NCBI GenBank assembly: GCA_038501785.1
Contig: JBAMJR010000050.1
Span: forward strand, 1,631,001 to 1,695,000
Length of the DNA stretch: 64,000 nt
DNA from: Myoxocephalus aenaeus
Taxonomy: Eukaryota > Chordata > Actinopteri > Perciformes > Cottidae
Reading direction: 5' to 3'
The notes under the pieces are model-generated. The model did not search any database. It worked only from the letters and a program-made list of their open reading frames with translations, and was not told where the DNA came from. The position numbers and the translations under genes were made by a program. Shown here piece by piece: positions 62,491 to 64,000 of the stretch. How positions within the stretch are numbered: position 1 is the first letter of the stretch; every line of letters begins with the position of its first letter.

Positions 62491-62976
62491 AAGTGAGTGT
62501 GTGAGTGTGTGAGTGTGTGTGGCCTGAGGATGATCTACCATGTGGGAGGTGGGAGCAGAATCACGGCCTCTGACCACAAAGGATGTGGAGAGAGGAGTCA
62601 TCGTTCTCCTCCCTTTACTCCCACTCTTCTTTTTTATTCTGTCTGTCTCCCTTCTTTCTTCATTCTTAGTCCCACTTGTATCAGCAAACAATTATCTTCA
62701 GTGAGTTATCAATAGTTTTTCAATCAATCGTTAATTGATTTAATTGCTACTTAAATACTAGTTAAAGTCCAACACTAACTATACTGCACTGTAATTTGTA
62801 GTCCAATAGCTCTTTTGTAGTTTCCATTCATTCATTTTATATACTCTTTAATTATTTTACCTTTTATATATTCTTTTAACCTGTACTTAATTATGTCCCT
62901 GCTGGGGATCAATATCTGATTTTAATGCCCTTAACTTGTCATCTTGTATTAAACTCCTGTATTATTTATTTATATA

Positions 62977-63190
62977 CAGTGGGTACGGAAAGTACTCAGA
63001 CCCTTTACATTTTTCACTCTTTGTTTCATTGCAGCCATTTGCTAAAATCAAAAAAAGTTCATTTTATTTCTCATTAATGTACACTCAGCACCCCATCTTG
63101 ACAGAAAAAAACAAATGTAGAAATGGTTGCAAATTTATTAAAAAAGAAAAACTGAAATATCACATAGTCATAAGTATTCAGACCCTTTGC
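62977..63190. repeat. Tc1 terminal inverted repeat with two internal direct repeats (IR/DR)
   Basis: The outer direct repeat AAGTACTCAGACCCTTTAC starts near 62990 and the inner one AAGTATTCAGACCCTTTGC starts at 63172, about 182 bp apart. Two transposase-binding direct repeats inside a long terminal repeat of about 210 bp define the IR/DR subgroup, which includes Sleeping Beauty-type elements. The inner repeat directly abuts the stop codon of the antisense transposase fragment. Confidence 0.8.
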
Positions 63191-63434
63191 TCAGTATTGA
63201 GTAGAAGCCTTTAGAGCTAGTGCAGCCATGAGTCTTCTTGGGAATGATGCAACAAGTTTTTCACACCTGGCTTTGGGGATCCTCTGCCATTCTTTCTTGC
63301 AGATCCTCTCCAGTTCCGTCAGGTTGGATGGTGAACGTTGGTGGACAGCCATTTTCAGGTCTCTCCAGAGATGCTCAATTGGTTTTAGGTCACTGGCTCT
63401 GGCTGGGCCAGTCAAGAATGGTCACAGAGTTGTT
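63191..63434 (-). pseudogene. Tc1 transposase C-terminal fragment, antisense, frameshifted
   Basis: On the minus strand the fragment reads NNSVTILDWPSQS. The frame is then lost near 63390 and resumes as DLKPIEHLWRDLK, ending LKASTQY and a TGA stop at 63191-63193. The PIEHLW motif contains the third catalytic acid (Glu) of the Tc1 DD34E triad, and SNLTELERICKKEW and SFPRRL are typical of the C-terminus. The second catalytic Asp, expected upstream of NNSV, is absent because the sequence switches strand at about 63434. It is a remnant and not a gene. Confidence 0.9.
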
Positions 63435-64000
63435 ACAAGGTTACAAAATAATTTCTGCAGCACTCAAGGTTTCTAAGAGCACAGCGGCCTCCATAATCCT
63501 TAAATGGAAGAAGTTTGGGACGACCAGAACTCTTCGTAGACCTGGCCGTCCGGACAAACTGAGCAATCGTGGGAGAAGAGCCTTGGTGAGAGAGGTAAAG
63601 AAGAAGCCAAAGATCACTGTGGCTGAGCTCCAGAGACGCAGTAGGGAGATGGGGGAAAGTTCCACAAAGTCAGCTATCACTGCAGCCCTCCACCAGTCGG
63701 GGCATTATGGCAGAGTGGCCCGACGGAAGCCTCTCCTCAGTACAAGACACATGAAAGCCTGCATAGAGTTTGCCAAAAAACACATGAAGGACTCCCAGAC
63801 TATGAGAAATAAGATTCTCTGGTCTGATGAGACCAAGATTGAACTTTTTGGCGTTAATTCTAAGCGGTATGTGTGGAGAAAACCAGGCACTGCTCATCAC
63901 CTGCCCAATACAATCCCAACAGTGAAACATGGTGGTGGCAGCATCATGCTATGGGGTGTTTTTCAGCTGCAAGGACAGGACGACTGGTTGCAATTGAAGG
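63435..64000 (+). pseudogene. Tc1 transposase N-terminal and first catalytic part, sense, frameshifted, runs off window
   Basis: The frame reads from GYKIISAALKVSKSTAASII, the first helix-turn-helix, through RRPGRPDKLSN (the GRPR-like hook between the two paired-like HTH subdomains) and YGRVARRKPLLS. It then reaches LWSDETKIELFG, whose Asp is the first catalytic residue, and VKHGGGSIMLW. At 63953-63956 a run of four G appears to be one base short. The family-like continuation CFSAARTGRLVAIE is found in the next frame from about 63958. An ATG at 63418 opens this frame but lies in the antisense fragment, so the native first 20 or so residues are missing. Inactive relic. Confidence 0.9.

Larger units (their letters stand above)
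62975..64000. mobile_element. Tc1-like transposon of the IR/DR type, rearranged, truncated by the window end
   Basis: The element begins at a TA dinucleotide (62975-62976), the Tc1/mariner target, followed by CAGTGGGTACGGAAAGT. It contains an antisense copy of the transposase 3' end (63191 to about 63434) joined head-to-head to the sense 5' part of a transposase (about 63435 onward). In an intact element the 3' end of the gene would sit next to the far terminal repeat, so the left end here is an inverted copy of a right end. Both coding parts carry frameshifts, so this copy cannot encode transposase. The right end is outside the window. Confidence 0.93.

Noticed and set aside
63418..63434. 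ATG at 63418 as the start of the sense Tc1 transposase
   Set aside because: It lies in sequence derived from the antisense C-terminal fragment (NNSVTILD on the other strand), so it is a by-product of the inversion junction.

Overview
The window looks like intronic DNA from a ray-finned fish, probably a percomorph. I infer this from one intron-split vertebrate gene, many long CA/GT and GA microsatellites, Tc1-like transposons with the IR/DR terminal structure, and degenerate copies of a short non-autonomous repeat that I recognise as common in perciform-type fishes. There is no operon structure, prokaryotic gene, CRISPR array or convincing structural RNA gene. Most long open frames are artefacts of simple repeats (poly-His/Thr from CA, poly-Ser/Leu from CT).

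One protein-coding gene is present: gmds (GDP-mannose 4,6-dehydratase), on the minus strand. Three consecutive internal exons are visible and join in frame: 31588-31396, 30273-30169 and 21142-21015. Together they encode residues about 116-257 by human numbering, including the catalytic Thr/Glu and the Tyr-xxx-Lys pair. The same gene's introns fill the rest: more than 32.4 kb of the upstream intron (31589-64000), introns of 1,122 and 9,026 nt between the exons, and more than 21 kb of the downstream intron (1-21014). I found no other gmds exon here. I use human-style numbering (exons 5, 6, 7), which is inferred from protein position.

Layout from start to end. 1-21 kb: downstream intron, with a 345-bp foldback element (1082-1426), CpG-rich blocks near 2.2-2.6 and 4.8-5.0 kb, a LINE-like tail near 7.9 kb, and a dense cluster of long CA/GA/G/C tracts from 9 to 18 kb. 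19.5 and 25.9 kb: two nearly identical 226-bp direct repeats of unknown identity, one on each side of exon 7. 21-31.6 kb: the exons, with a CA array starting about six bases inside the exon 7 donor. 31.6-62.9 kb: upstream intron with dispersed MITE copies, a decayed Tc1 relic (53.35 kb), LINE-type tails, an E-box minisatellite (40.04 kb) and the longest microsatellite, about (GT)51 at 60.4 kb. 62,975 to the end: the left part of a rearranged Tc1 element in which an antisense transposase 3' end is joined head-to-head to a sense transposase 5' part.

I did not find a wholly new biological system. The items most worth a second look are the possible CA-repeat-dependent splicing of gmds, the unidentified 226-bp pair, the foldback element, and the inverted Tc1 chimera. 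Splice sites and motifs were read directly. Family names come from recognising translated motifs and repeat ends, not from a database search.
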